From Epiperipatus broadwayi (Eukaryota > Onychophora > Udeonychophora > Euonychophora > Peripatidae), in NCBI GenBank assembly GCA_028023455.1, contig JAQFVV010000001.1:21118901-21182900 (forward strand): a stretch of 64,000 nucleotides of DNA. Reading direction: 5' to 3'. Below, piece by piece: positions 12,904 to 24,433 of the stretch (position 1 is the first letter of the stretch; every line of letters begins with the position of its first letter). The notes under the pieces are model-generated. The model saw only the letters and a list, made by a program, of their open reading frames with translations. It had not been told where the DNA came from and did no database searches. A program made the position numbers and the translations under genes.

Positions 12904-13182
12904 TTGATAAAATGTTTGAATTGTTTTAGAAAAGATGTAGAAATAACATATGTTAGGACTAGTAAGAATAAATTAAAAACTAAATTAAAACAACATTTAG
13001 GTGATAAAAATTCTGCTGTTTACAATCACATGAATAAATTTAGGCATGGGGATTTTGAAATAAAGCCTTTGGAATGTATTAAGTCATACAATGAAAGGAT
13101 GATAAAGGAAGGTATTATATACATTAATGAAATAAAACCAGAATTAAATAGGATGTTAATGGAAAAGAAGAAAAGAAAATAA
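12904..13182 (+). pseudogene. Penelope GIY-YIG endonuclease C-terminal fragment
   Basis: A 92-codon open piece. Residues ITYVRTSKNKLKTKLKQH correspond to the YVGQTxxxLKTRLxxH stretch of Penelope GIY-YIG domains. SAVYNHMNKFRHGDFEIKPLE and INEIKPELNRML match the family's conserved His-Glu-Asn tail. The YVG Gly has become Arg and the catalytic-loop Arg is Lys, so the nuclease would be impaired even if it were translated. The preceding Cys pair (CLNC near residue 3) fits the zinc-finger-like CxxC linker. It ends at a TAA followed by an AT-rich 3' region. Confidence 0.75.
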
Positions 13183-13392
13183 TAGGTATTTAATTAAATT
13201 TTTAAAGGATATATGTAGATTTTTTTGAAAAAAAAAAGGAAATTGTTTGTGTTTAAGTTGTGATTGTTTGTAATAGGAAAGGGAGTAAAATAAGGTAAAT
13301 TTTTGATTCTGAATATATTTTGTAATTTTTAATTTAATATTTTTTTGGAATATGTGATATTTATTGTATATATTTATTTTATTTTAGTGTGC

Positions 13393-13420
13393 CTTGAAAA
13401 AGACTATAAAATAGTCAAAA
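13393..13420 (+). ncRNA. Vestigial hammerhead-like hairpin at Penelope end
   Basis: Downstream of the Penelope coding remnant the plus strand reads CTTGAAA, AA, GACTA (13402-13406), loop TAAAA, TAGTC (13412-13416), AAAATGTTG. The arrangement equals CUGAUGA, stem II, GAAAC, with stem II still perfect (5 bp) but both core boxes mutated. Compare the motif at 2401, which has GACTG/CAGTC. Retention of the stem with loss of the core suggests an old, inactive ribozyme. A plain chance hairpin is the alternative. Confidence 0.45.
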
Positions 13421-13499
13421 TGTTGAATTTCTTTTTCATGATTATAGTCATATAAAAAGCAAGTTTTAAAAAGGGTTTGTTTATTTTATTTCTATGTTG

Positions 13500-15090
13500 G
13501 ATATTTATGAACTATTTTGGAAAGAAGAACTAAGTAATTGATATATATTAAATTTTTTAGAATTTATTTACCTTGAGTAAAAGACTTTTAATTCATTAGA
13601 TAAGAACTATATTTTGATATAATAAATGTTTTTTATCAGGTGTTTACAAATGATTTAAGTCTACAAAAGGAATATTAAATTAATATTTATTTGTGCTGAT
13701 ATTCCAATAAGGTCATTATATTGTTAACTTCTGATAGAACAATTGAGGGAATTCACTTATTAAGACTATTTTGTTTACTTCCCCTAAAACAAAAAAAAAA
13801 AACAATAATTTTTCTCCAAGTGGGGGTAATAATGAAAAATCACCTTGTAAAAAACTAATTGATAAATATTATGAAGAATTAAAAGTTATCATTTAATAAA
13901 ACAAAATATAAAATATACCTACAAAAGGCATTACATTTTAATAAACTTAAATAACTTTTTTACATTTTAATTAATTTATAATGCCTGCAAAAATGTTTTA
14001 AAACCAGAAAGCTATTTCTTCCCTCTGAGCAGACCACTGTTTTCATAAGTATTATATTTGACATAAGTATGTTTCTCCTGCAAATATTTGATAATATTGA
14101 ATTAATATTATTTATCAGAGATACTTTATTAAAAATATTCACATTACTATTACAAATTTAGAATAATTTCTATAATGAATTAAGTTAAAAATCTGAATTC
14201 ATATACTTGTGATCTATTTATTTCAATTTAATAAACATATATCATAATTTCTATTTATGGATACTTGTTTGAATAGCCATAAATTTATCCTATATTTGCT
14301 AACATAATTATTTGAAATTTTACTAAGAATATCCCAATGAAATGTGTTCTATAATTCATAGTTATATTATAGATTTTAATATCATAGTTATATTATATAA
14401 TGGATGTTTGCTATCTACAAGATGTTCTTGCTAATATTTCTCTTCATGTTCCAGTTTAATGGAAAGTGATTGAAAAAAAAAGCAGGACTGTTCTTTAATT
14501 TATTTATTTAATGATAAAAAGATTGAATTTATTTGTATTATGATTTTTCATATGATGTTTTATGTGCATATTATTTTCATATTTTACGCTATATTTTGAA
14601 GTGTTGTAAGTCAAGTTTTCAAATAGTACTTTATCATATTTGTATATTTTAAAATAGTATGTCTTTCTTTTTATATATGATTTATTTATTTATTTATGAT
14701 AATATATTTTTATACTGTAAGCTAAATAAGTATATGTATGTTTCTATTATTCCTTTTATGATTATTTATTGCCTAATGTTAATAAATCCATATTTGGCAT
14801 TAATTATTGTTATATATCATATTTCACATTTGTTAGCTGTAGTTTTGTTAGAGATAGTAGATTTATTCTTTTTCTATTTTAAGAATTTTTATATATGCCA
14901 ATATATTTAAAGATGATAGTGTTAGTCTCTACCATTATTTTGCTAGCTTATTTTTCAAAAATGATAGTAGCATTTCTTTCTCTCTTATTGCTTGTTGTCT
15001 TGCTAGCATTTATATGTGCATAACATATATTTTGGAGATTAAGCTTAGTTTCTCTCTTTTTAAAGCAATTTTTATTTGAAATTTGTCCCT
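13500..15090. other. AT-rich sequence, nothing recognised
   Basis: No feature recognised. The frame at 14659-14910 (plus, 83 codons) is hydrophobic (Ile, Tyr, Phe, Leu) but lacks any motif and fits a translated AT-rich tract. Confidence 0.5.
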
Positions 15091-15096
15091 GATGTG

Positions 15097-15353
<257 letters not shown>

Positions 15354-15359
15354 GTGACT

Positions 15360-17390
15360 AGTGACAAAGTTCTAGATTTTTTATTAGCTCTCAAAAGTAG
15401 GTGCATTCTTATGAATGATGTCATCATACTTTTTACTTTGCCTTACTTAGTTATTAAAAGATGAATTTTGTTTGTAGTTTGCAGTATGTTTAAATAAGGT
15501 ATGTGTAATATTTTTGCTATGGCTTTATCTGACATTTTTAGTGGTTTTATCAAGGTATTGAAGAATTCTATCTTAATTGGCTTTAATCTGAACAATTTTC
15601 TATAATTGAACTTTCCTAATTATCAGAATTAAATATGATAAATAATTATCTTTAAATTTTCAATATTTATTTATTCATAAACATACAATATACAGCTGTC
15701 TTATCAGTCCTTCATCACTGTATTGGTAAGCTAATAATATTATTATTGAGTATTTTAAAAATTCATAAAAGGGACACTACTTATATGAAGGTTATTATCA
15801 TTATATAAATGCACTGATAAATAAAAAAAATTTGATAATTAAACAGTAGAATGTTTATTTTAATTTGCTGGATTTTTTTTTAATCCAATTGAATTTTATT
15901 TTTATAAAACATGATATAAATTTTTAAATCCTTTTGTCCTAATTTTAAAGAAATAAAGTTGTGAACGCCTTTGGATATAGACTCAAATAGACAATATTTG
16001 TAATTTTGTATTTGTTTTCTTGTAGAATAAATATTTGTTGTTGTTATTTAAAAAATTTCTCATGATCATTTGTTCACATTATTCCAGTGATCAACCAGAA
16101 ATCATTCCACTTATAAATAAAATTTAAGTACTTATTAAATATTATAAATTATTTTAAGATTTTCAAAAAGGATACACGAACATTATTGAATTGTTTAAAT
16201 ATTGAAATTACATCTAAGAAAGATGTAATTTTCTTAATAAAAAATTATAATTTGGTTTATTACCTTGGATCACTTTAACTGATTTGATTTGCTTACTTCA
16301 AATCACTGTGCATGCTTATTTTAAGGTCATTTTCATATTTGAAAATCATATTTATTATTTTATTATAAAATTAATTTTACAAAAATCCAATTCATATTTC
16401 TAATGTGTTTAAATAAATCAATTATTTTATATAGCGCGATGTTTATAAACTGTAATATTTAAACAGCATTAAGCTAGATTTATTCTGGGATATTTAGAAA
16501 CCCTTAATCTTTCTTAATATCTGAGTATAATCCTAGATTATTATCTTATTTTAAAATTAAGGAATCATGTTTATTTTATTTAAGTTAGCAATAATATTGT
16601 TAGTATCATAATTGTGATAAGACATTAGCTTAGTTAGAAGAGTATTTCCTATTTATTTTGTTAACTAGAATTTTATTCAACTTTAAATAAATCTGGAGAG
16701 TCTAAAAGAATTTATTTTATAATCAAAATGAGATTATTTTAAGGTGAGATTCCACAATTTGTTTAAGAACTAATTTATTTATTTTGATAATGATGAAAGT
16801 ATATTCAAAAGATGGATTTTAAGTGAAATAGATTTTAAAATATTTTAAATTTTATAAGAGTTAAATAATCTTTTATCTGATCAAAGCAATGAGATGCTTA
16901 TAGGATGCTTAGATTTTTGGAAGATTGATTGGGTGGTAGTTCTCAAAATATTTATTAAAATATTTTTTAAAAATGAGTATCATGAATAATAAAAATGACA
17001 TTGTACATTGATTATTAGTTTGTAAAATGCAGATTAGACACAAGATTAATTAATTAATTAATTAATTAGGAAATAATACATAAAGGCTAGGTCAAAGGTT
17101 TACAAACTGAAATATAGACAGTGATTAGCAAATGAAACTATAAGACTAGTTAACAGCCACCATGCTTGTTAGCAACAATTCAGATAGACTATATTACATA
17201 AATTCTGTATTGATACAGAGGTGAGTAATCAGATGCATCAACTTATTGGTAAGTGACTCTGGTTGAAGTCTGATTCATGATAATGTTCAAAGAAGGAATC
17301 ACTTTATTATAAGTATAATCCATTAGTGACAATGTGACAGTATCTAAATGATCTACTTCAAAGTTACCCTGAATTGATCTGGACAAATAA
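15360..17390. other. AT-rich sequence, nothing recognised
   Basis: Only AT-rich DNA with a short ATTA tetranucleotide tract at about 17046-17068. The last 300 bp have slightly more G+C and probably contain the 3' untranslated part of the LINE on the minus strand at 17478-18329. Confidence 0.5.
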
Positions 17391-17477
17391 ACAATCAGGA
17401 TTAAAAACAGTTTATTACATGATATTTATCTAATCCCATGTATCAACAAACCTGCCCTTTGAAGTTAGGAGCTGATC

Positions 17478-18329
17478 TCAAATCTTAATTTTGGCCAACT
17501 TGTTCATGATGTAACTTTCTTCTTGGAAGCATGATGGATTGAACATTTTTTTACATTGGGCAGTCCACAAGGCATGAATGATGAGCAGTGAAAGTTTGAT
17601 TACTGGTATAGATCTGGTTTTTATACTATCTCTCAGTGAGATGGCAAGATAATAATTAATTTTGATGTTATGGAAAATGAAACATTTTGAGATAGAGAGA
17701 CCTGTGCAAGAAAGAATTAAATGTTCAAAAGTCTCTTCATGCCTCTGACAGAGTTGGCAGAAAGGATTGATCTTTGTCATCCCACTTTTATAAGCAAGAA
17801 AAAAACTGGTGCTGATTGAGTTAAGGTTGATCTTAATAGAAAATTCTAGGTATTTAGGTTCCATAGACCAATACTTGAAAAGAGAAATATTTCTATTATT
17901 AGGCAACCCCAAATGCGGCTGAAAGGAATTTGTTATTGGGTGCATGAGGTTATATGCTTCCCATATTTTTATCCTATTATTGAAAGTGTCACTAGTAATT
18001 ACCATATGTTGTTTGACAAGGTCAATCACTGCACCAAGTATATTTCTAGACCAAAGAGGAGGTCTATCATTGGGCTGAATGGGCAATGTAATTTGTGCAT
18101 GTCCAAATATGCAAATCATCATAGAGATAAAGTTAAACAATTTTTGTACAAGAATGACTTGTAATGAGTGAAATGACAAGCCATTGTATTTTTTGTGATG
18201 CTGCATTGCTCTCATGCTAATAGCAGCCCCTTTCCCTCCCCAAAACAAATGAGCAGCAAGTGAATTGATTCTATGAATAAATGTTTTTGTAGCCTTCATT
18301 ATGAAAAGATAATAGCTAATTTTGGTCAT
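17478..18329 (-). pseudogene. L1/Tx1-like LINE ORF2 C-terminus, 283 codons open, 5'-truncated
   Basis: This is the longest uninterrupted protein-coding frame in the window. The N-terminal part has the post-RT LINE signature INSLAAHLFWGGKGAAISMR followed by a K-x-x-GL block. Around residue 190, CQLCQRHEETFEHLILSC gives the C-x2-C-x8-H-x4-C zinc finger (zf-RVT type) that ends L1/Tx1-like ORF2 proteins and helps bind the target or template. No YxDD motif or endonuclease lies upstream on this strand, so the copy is 5'-truncated, as most LINE insertions are. The openness suggests a fairly recent insertion. The 54.2-60.8 kb LINE has a similar but clearly diverged segment (RKFKFWMLERRYLDFIIKVN against SLFKYWSMEPKYLEFSIKIN). 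It is not functional alone. Confidence 0.8.
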
Positions 18330-18523
18330 GATTTTAACTTGAATTCTAATTATATGTTTATTGGTAATATTTGTTTATTAAAATTTTATAGAATTCAGTC
18401 ACCCTTGGTTTCAAATCTAAAGATGTTAATTTTGTAATATATTTTATTATTATACTTTTTTTATAATTGTAATTTTTATATAATCTTACAATATTAAATT
18501 ATTACAAATTCAACTAATAGATT

Positions 18524-18923
18524 ATGTGATATGACTTTAACAATTTATTTGCAGTGATAATTTATGTTTCAACAATTTATTTCCAGTTATGATTTATTGT
18601 TTCCAAAATTTTTCTTCATCAATCATCAATAGTGCTCTGACTATGAATAGCTCCAAAGATCAATCATACACTCAATTCATTTCTCCATTCTGTTTTACTC
18701 ATTGCCCAAATTTTCAATTCCACATGTGATATGACTTTAACAATTTATTTAGAGTCATAATTCATGTTTCAACAATTTATTTTCAGTTATAATCTGTTGA
18801 TCCAAATTTTCTCTTCATCAGTCATCAATAGTTCTCTATTGTATGAATAGATCCAGAGAGTAATCACACATTCAATCCATTTCTCAATTCTGTTTTACTC
18901 ATTGCCCAGATTTTCAATTCCAC
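18524..18923 (-). repeat. Tandem duplication, 200-bp unit, at a LINE 3' end
   Basis: Two head-to-tail copies start at 18524 and 18724, each with ATGTGATATGACTTTAACAA. They share the later blocks CATTTCTC, CTGTTTTACTCATTGCCC and ATTTTCAATTCCACAT. The copies differ at scattered positions, so the duplication is not recent. The unit lies at the 3' side of a decayed minus-strand RT remnant and probably is part of its 3' end. Confidence 0.8.
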
Positions 18924-19530
18924 ATAATTTTTCCCATTTCTTATATCATCCAGTAAGGTCAATGATATCTAGACTTTCTTTTTGTTTCCATTTACTATTT
19001 GCTTCAAAACATCATTTATTAAACTATTGATTCTTCTTTGTATATGTCCAATTCAGCTTCTGTTTATCTCTAATTTTCTCAGAGAATCTTTACTCACTCT
19101 TTGCAAAACTTCCTCATTTTATATGTCCACTTAACTTTCTCTGTTCTACTATACATTTGCATATTAAATGTTTCCAACATGTTCTCAATTCTCTTACTTA
19201 TTGTTAATATTTTTCACACATGTCACTTAATTTTTTCTTCTTAATTTTCTCTAGAAAAGTCCACAAAATGTTTTCTTCTCAATAAATGCTTCTTTTGCTA
19301 ATGTTATTCTTCTTTTAACTTTATCTTCACTTCTTCCTTTCTCACTCAACAATTATCCAAATATCTGAATTTATTCACCTCTTAAACTAATTTATCATTA
19401 ATATTAATTTGTATTCCTCTCTGTCCATAAACACTTACTCAGTTCAATATTAATCTTCATTCTATATTCCATACATCTTCCAGTTTATTCAATATGTTCT
19501 GAGATTCTTTTCTTCTTCAGTTTTAATTCT
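18924..19530 (-). pseudogene. Decayed non-LTR retrotransposon RT C-terminus
   Basis: Read on minus with several frame changes, the segment gives the order typical of the C-terminal third of RTE-like RTs. There is an EVNKFRYLDN block (the usual YLG motif), a Lys-rich stretch, a degenerate region where YGxExWxL is expected, then TEAELDIYKEES where the family has QLxWIGHIxRR, and LDIIDLTG.YKKWEKL near the end. No frame is longer than a few dozen codons. The family differs from the RTE copies at 21.7 and 41.7 kb. Assignment rests on motif order rather than on any intact motif, so the exact clade is uncertain. Confidence 0.45.
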
Positions 19531-19989
19531 GTTTTTTTTATATATACCTTTAGTTATATTTTAGTAATTATATCATTAATAAATTAAACTATATATTGCA
19601 CAATAAAGTTTGTGTCAACTTATAAAGAATAAAATAATTTCTTTTATACTTGGATTGTGGCTAATTCTATATTCTTTATGGATTCACACACAATTAAATA
19701 GTAACATCCTTTTAATTGTTGAAGATATTAAAACATATTTTATATCTGGTCACCATGAGCAGTGTACCCTATCTCAGTTTTTTTTTATTTAATTTAATAA
19801 ATGCAAATGCTTTGAATTACTCTATATGATTTATGAAACCATAAATCACTAAATGTCTGTTCCAAAGAAAATATATCTTTTTAAAAAAAATTTATTACTA
19901 TGATAATTTACATTAAAGAGAGTCAAAAGGGAAAGAAGTACATTGATGGTAATAGGTAAAGGGGTTAGGTGTCACAATAAGGACTAAAT

Positions 19990-20550
19990 TAGGTGTGAAA
20001 CTTGATCTGGGTCAATAGGAGGAATAGTGATGTATGAACAGTTTACAAGTTTCACTGTACTCTGTATGGACTTGCAACATGAGTAAGATTTGTCAAGTGT
20101 GAGTTGTTGCAGCATTGGTTAGTTCCTTGAAATGGTTGGTTTTAGATGGGGTGAAATCAATGTGGCTTAGATGAGTGGTACTCTGATCAATTTATCAAAA
20201 TGTCTTTTCCCATGTATCAGCTGCCAAATGAGGTAGGCCATCCACTTGTCTTTTTCTCTTAATTCCACAATGGTTTTTATCATGCAATTCTCCAGGTCAA
20301 TCACCATTCTACATTACATTTGACTATCCAGATCACAAAGTTCATGAAGGTGGGTAGCCAAATTTCAGCAAAATGACCTCCTTGAATAATGTTGGCATGT
20401 GACATAATGTTGGTTTCCCCGATGCAATTCACTGTTGAATAAACCTCCCGAGGGATTTCCATGCTTCACATTCCCTAAGGATATGTTCAATAATTTATTT
20501 CTGTTAGACTCACACACCCTATTTTACACATTAGTTTCACTTGCAATATT
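19990..20550 (-). pseudogene. LINE ORF2 3' remnant (probable L1/Tx1 type)
   Basis: A patch with more G+C than its surroundings. On minus, broken frames include RECEAWKS..GRFIQQ, resembling the region just after the zf-RVT finger, and LPTFMNFVIWIVKCNVEW, resembling the hydrophobic C-terminal segment seen at 17.5 kb (LSLLIIHALWTAQCKK). Multiple stops and shifts. I infer a LINE tail, but a different repeat is possible. Confidence 0.4.
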
Positions 20551-20559
20551 TTAATAAGT

Positions 20560-21730
20560 TTACCGTTATCAGTTTGAAAACAGCAACTGTGAATTTCATA
20601 ACAGTTTTCTCTTCTTTTTGACTAACAATACTAGCTCTATTTTCTGATAACTATTTTTTATAATATTCCTTTAATTAATATGTTATAATGCATAGCGTTT
20701 ATATCACATCATCGATTTTCATGTTTTATTTTATTATTCACTTTTTCTAAGTTATTTTATGTTATTTATATATTTGATGGTTTATAGAATACTATTGTCA
20801 CAATATTTAAATTAAACGAAAAAAATATCAAACATAGGAAACATTGATTTATATTTAAATGAGTGGAGTTTTTTTAAAAAAAAAAAAAAAAAAAATGACA
20901 CTCATTTAAAATATATACAGAGAGAGATTTAACTTCAAGTTTTTCAATAACATTTCAAAATCATTAATAATAAAAATAATTATTTTAGCGACTATTCGAC
21001 GCCTTATAATGGCTATTTTTTCAATTTTTAGCTTTTCCACTCACAATCCTATAAAAAGTAGATTTATTAAATAAATGATTCTTGGAAAATAACAATAATA
21101 AAACTTTTATACTATCTAATAAATCACAATATTGTAGTTTGTTCATTATTCCACAGTTTTTATAATAAATTCAGAAAAAAGCAACAATCATAAAATATTT
21201 AACACCTTATTTTATTTTTACAATGTTTTTCAAAAATATTTGTAACTTGTTTTTATAACGAAACAATTTATATTTCTGACAAACTTTATAGGAATAAAAT
21301 ATTCATGACACATTAAAATATTTGTATAAATACTGCGTATTTGTAAGCATATACATATGCATGTAGCTGCCTGCGTATGAGTTTATACGCGTAATTAAAG
21401 AATATACTGTTCCTTTACAATATATATATTTTTATATGTAATATTTCCGTGACTTGTCAAGTATATTATACATTCATAGATCTATGTTTCTATTTCTGTA
21501 ATAAAATATATGTAGTGCACTTCCAGTATTCTCTGCATTGAGATGATCGTGGAATCCTAGGATAATAGCTTTGTAAAATAATGTAATACCTAGTAGATAA
21601 TATGTTCACAGAAAAATATATTAAAAGACATAGAAATCAAATAAGTTTTTAGAATTCACCAAAATATTAGCAAAAAAGAAAGCTGACTGAGTAATTCCGA
21701 CTTCTAATTATAATGATATAACAACTATTA
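20560..21730. other. AT-rich sequence, nothing recognised
   Basis: Contains an A-run at 20876-20895 and AT-rich DNA up to the 5' end of RTE copy 2. No gene or known motif seen. Confidence 0.5.
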
Positions 21731-22229
21731 TATTGGAAACGACTGCAGAGAGAAGTTTATTGTTAACTGAAAGGAAATCCTTTGATTCCGCTGAGAGATC
21801 TTAAATGAACCAAGCAGGACAAATTTGTAGGGTCCACTTCATACATTCTTATCATTGCAGCTGTTATTAATGTGTGATTATTCATGTAGTATACAAACAT
21901 AGATAGGTTTTTCACCAGCATGCATTTTCTAGCATAGTGATTTTATTGGCTTTTTATCTCTAGGTTTAAGATCAAGTAACACCACAGACTTTATTTTGAG
22001 TTGCCAAATAGGTTTTAACAGAAAAATCAGTTGAACTTTCTGGAAGGCAGAATGAATGTGTACGTGAATGATTTTTTTCCTAATAGATATTTACAATCAA
22101 GATAGACAAAATGAAATAATGGCTTTAATTACCAGAAGGCTGTAAGATCACTAGCCAAAGCAGCAGTTGACAGAGAAAAGCAAAGGAAGGTAAGAATCTC
22201 CTGATTGTGAAACCAGCTGCCATATGATG

Positions 22230-23840
22230 ATCACCTTTTTATTTAGGTACTTACAACTTCAGATCACTTTCAAGTGAAGAAAAATTGCAAGAATTGGAAT
22301 AACAGCTGTCTAATAATAAATAGGATGTCATTGCACTTTGTGAAGTTAAAAGAAAAAATGAAGAGACATGTTTAAAAAGTGGACATGTACTATACTACAA
22401 AGACACAAATAGAAATACAAGAGGAGTAGGATCCATTAAATAAGTGGAAAAACAACATAGAGGAGATTGATGCTATATCAAACAGAATGGCAAGATTATT
22501 TATTCAACTTAATAGTAGATAACAAATGCAGATAGTTCAGGTTTATGGCCCAACAAGTTCTCATTGTGATGAAGAAATAGAGGAGTTGTATATAGATATT
22601 TAAAAATCTTTTAATAAGACCAAACGACATTTTAAAATTGTCATGGGACTTTAATGCTAGAATTTAAATGATTTAAAGGAGAAAGTGCTATAAGTAAATT
22701 ATCCATAGAAATGAGAGAGAACATAGACCTGTGAAGTTTGCAGACAAGGAAAAACTTTATATTATGATTTTTTAAAGAAAAATACTAAACCAAAGTGGAT
22801 ATGGAAATATTCAAGTGAAGGTACAGCAGAATTGAGTTATATTTTAACTAACAGAAAATATTTATTTTAAGATTGTAATGTTTTTAATAAATTCAACACA
22901 CAAAGTATATTAGTGAGATGTAAGAGATATTTTAGTGCAAAACTAGAGAGACAAAAATTATTATAAAATGACAATATTCACAGTTGATATTTCTAATCTT
23001 CAGAAACATTCCAATGAATTTAAATTAGAACTTGCAAGTCATTTTCACATATAAATAGATTTTGAACATGATTCAGATTTGAACAAAATCAATAGGAAGA
23101 TAATTAATACACTTTTAAAAACTGCAACAAAGTTAGCTGGTACAAAAAAGCAGCAATTGGCCAGTAAAATTTCTACTAAGACAAACAATTTATAAAGAAA
23201 AAAAGTAATATGAAAAAATATAAAAAAGATGCATTAAGAAGGATTGAATATCTCAAATTTTGTAAAATAGTGTAAAAAAGAATTGATAATGATATAAAAA
23301 AGTATAATTATAAACTAGCAAAAAATCTATAGAAAATAATAAAAGTCTCAAGAATGTGAAGCATTTTGATATTACTAGGAAACTTATAGCTACTGCAATA
23401 AGAAAAAAATATGGAACTATTATTTTAAAAAAAAAAGATAACCTGAAATGTGTAGAAAAGTTCTAAGAATTATATAGGTATAAAGAATAAGGAAAAATAC
23501 CTTCTGCAACTGCTGTATTTTTTGAATTGCCCAATGATTTTAAATGAAGAAGTGAAAAATACAATTAAATCTATGAAGAAGGGAAAGCTTCAGGTAATAA
23601 ATTATAGTCAATATCTTAAAAGAAACAGGTGAAGAATTAGAAAAATGATAAAAATGAACTAGATGATTGGAAGAAAAATGTGATAAAAAAAATATTAGAA
23701 ATTATAGACCTATCAGTTTTTATCAGTTCTATGCAAAGTTTTTATCAAGATTATTACAGCTTATCCATAGCAAACTGGATTTTAACCAATCAAAAAAATA
23801 AATTGGATTTAAAAGTGGTTTTAGTACAGAGGATATATCC
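22230..23840 (+). pseudogene. RTE endonuclease and RT 5' part, broken
   Basis: Pieces of the APE-type endonuclease are readable by comparison with copy 1: the YNxRSLSS start region, LCEVKRKNEE, QMQIVQVYGPTSSH and the NARI block after a mutated MGDFN. The RT begins before 23700, where NIRNYRPIS is recognisable. The reading frame is lost repeatedly, and the longest open piece is well below 80 codons. The function of the intact family would be target nicking and reverse transcription of the element RNA. This copy cannot make either activity. Confidence 0.7.
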
Positions 23841-23868
23841 AAGTATTAATAAAAAATGAGTTGCCATT

Positions 23869-23881
23869 ATGCTTTATATTT
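23869..23881. repeat. Target-site duplication, left copy
   Basis: ATGCTTTATATTT, identical to 24434-24446. The duplicated sequence belongs to the interrupted RTE copy: copy 1 has a single diverged form (ATGTTTTGGATTT) near 43807-43819. The pair therefore marks the ends of the insertion at 23882-24433. Confidence 0.85.
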
Positions 23882-23984
23882 AACAGGCAAAACTCTCCAT
23901 ACAGTAGTGCCATTCTGTGCCAGCCAGAGTAATCAATGGATGCCAGAAGGCTTGTGCATAAAATCCCCATCTAGCGCCTACTCA

Positions 23985-24041
23985 TCCAATATCCCCAGAC
24001 TAGTTTCTGGTTTGTGGCCTTCATCAGTGAGGAGCCTTGGA
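23985..24041 (-). ncRNA. Type I hammerhead ribozyme (predicted)
   Basis: On minus the order is UCCAA, GGC, UCCUCA, CUGAUGA, a 13-nt stem II region, GAAAC, UAGUC, UGGGGA, UA, UUGGA. The invariant boxes CUGAUGA (24021-24027) and GAAA are exact, and UAGUC supplies the GUC cleavage triplet, with cleavage expected after position 23998. Stem I is formed by UCCUCA with UGGGGA (6 bp, one G-U) and, beyond an internal GGC/UA loop, UCCAA with UUGGA (5 bp). Stem III is minimal, with the palindrome CUAG, as in metazoan type I motifs thought to act as dimers. Stem II is weak: only GG/CC pair clearly. Cleavage has not been shown. Confidence 0.7.
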
Positions 24042-24308
24042 TCTGAGAGCACTGTACCTAGATCTTAGCATCTAATGCAACCCTCTAGCAGCCACCTTTT
24101 ATCTTTACTTAACTACAAAACTATGAGAATGAAATTGAAAACACAATATTTTCAATCTAAGCTCAATAGCTTATATAGTCATATGGGACTAAACTCAGTT
24201 CAGCACCTATACATTTTGGTGTTTTTGGCTCTTTAACAACTATAGCCACCATTATCCTATTTGGCAGGATTGGTGTTAAATCACTAAGCTTCACATGATC
24301 ACCATTTT

Positions 24309-24415
24309 TATGCTAGCACATAACTGTTATTAAACAGGCAAAACTCTCCATACAGTAGTACCACCCTACTGTATGGCGAGCTTTGCCTGTTTAATAACAG
24401 TTATGTGCTAGCATA
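24309..24415. repeat. Near-perfect hairpin, 50-bp arms, 7-nt loop
   Basis: The left arm 24309-24358 and right arm 24366-24415 are complementary except at two positions, around the loop TACCACC. The inner half of each arm equals the terminal block of the insertion (AACAGGCAAAACTCTCCATA type) and the outer half includes TATGCTAGCACATAACTGTT. It may have arisen by template switching at reverse transcription or as a nested inverted element end. Confidence 0.95.
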
Positions 24416-24433
24416 AGATATAGTGATTATGTA

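Larger units (their letters stand above)
11640..13450 (+). mobile_element. Penelope-like retroelement, decayed
   Basis: Plus-strand pieces in several frames follow the Penelope order. Near 11757-11825 the text reads as a mutated LPKIHKP-type motif (KYIKPVIPMSPI) that is typical of Penelope RTs. At 11961-12218 comes KLDIVSIYTNIDPEVAI, with the first catalytic Asp, then the YKQKEGLSMSN block. YVDD (12274-12285) gives the catalytic Asp pair. At 12904-13182 lies the GIY-YIG-type endonuclease tail. The unit ends in an eroded hammerhead-like hairpin at 13393-13420, where Penelope elements characteristically carry such motifs. Frameshifts and stops make it inactive. The coding strand is notably poor in C. 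The 5' limit is uncertain. Confidence 0.8.
23882..24433 (-). mobile_element. 552-bp non-autonomous insertion with hammerhead ribozyme
   Basis: Inserted in RTE copy 2 and bounded by a perfect 13-bp target-site duplication. On the plus strand it begins AACAGGCAAAACTCTCCATA. That terminal block recurs as a direct copy from about 24333 and as an inverted copy up to 24390, the two forming the arms of a long hairpin (24309-24415). A type I hammerhead motif lies on minus at 23985-24041, about 100 nt from the left end. There is no coding capacity. Variable-length duplication plus hammerhead plus mixed direct and inverted ends are features known for Penelope-like elements and their non-autonomous derivatives (retrozyme-like), and I infer that class. 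A second partial copy lies at 26225-26498. Confidence 0.75.
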
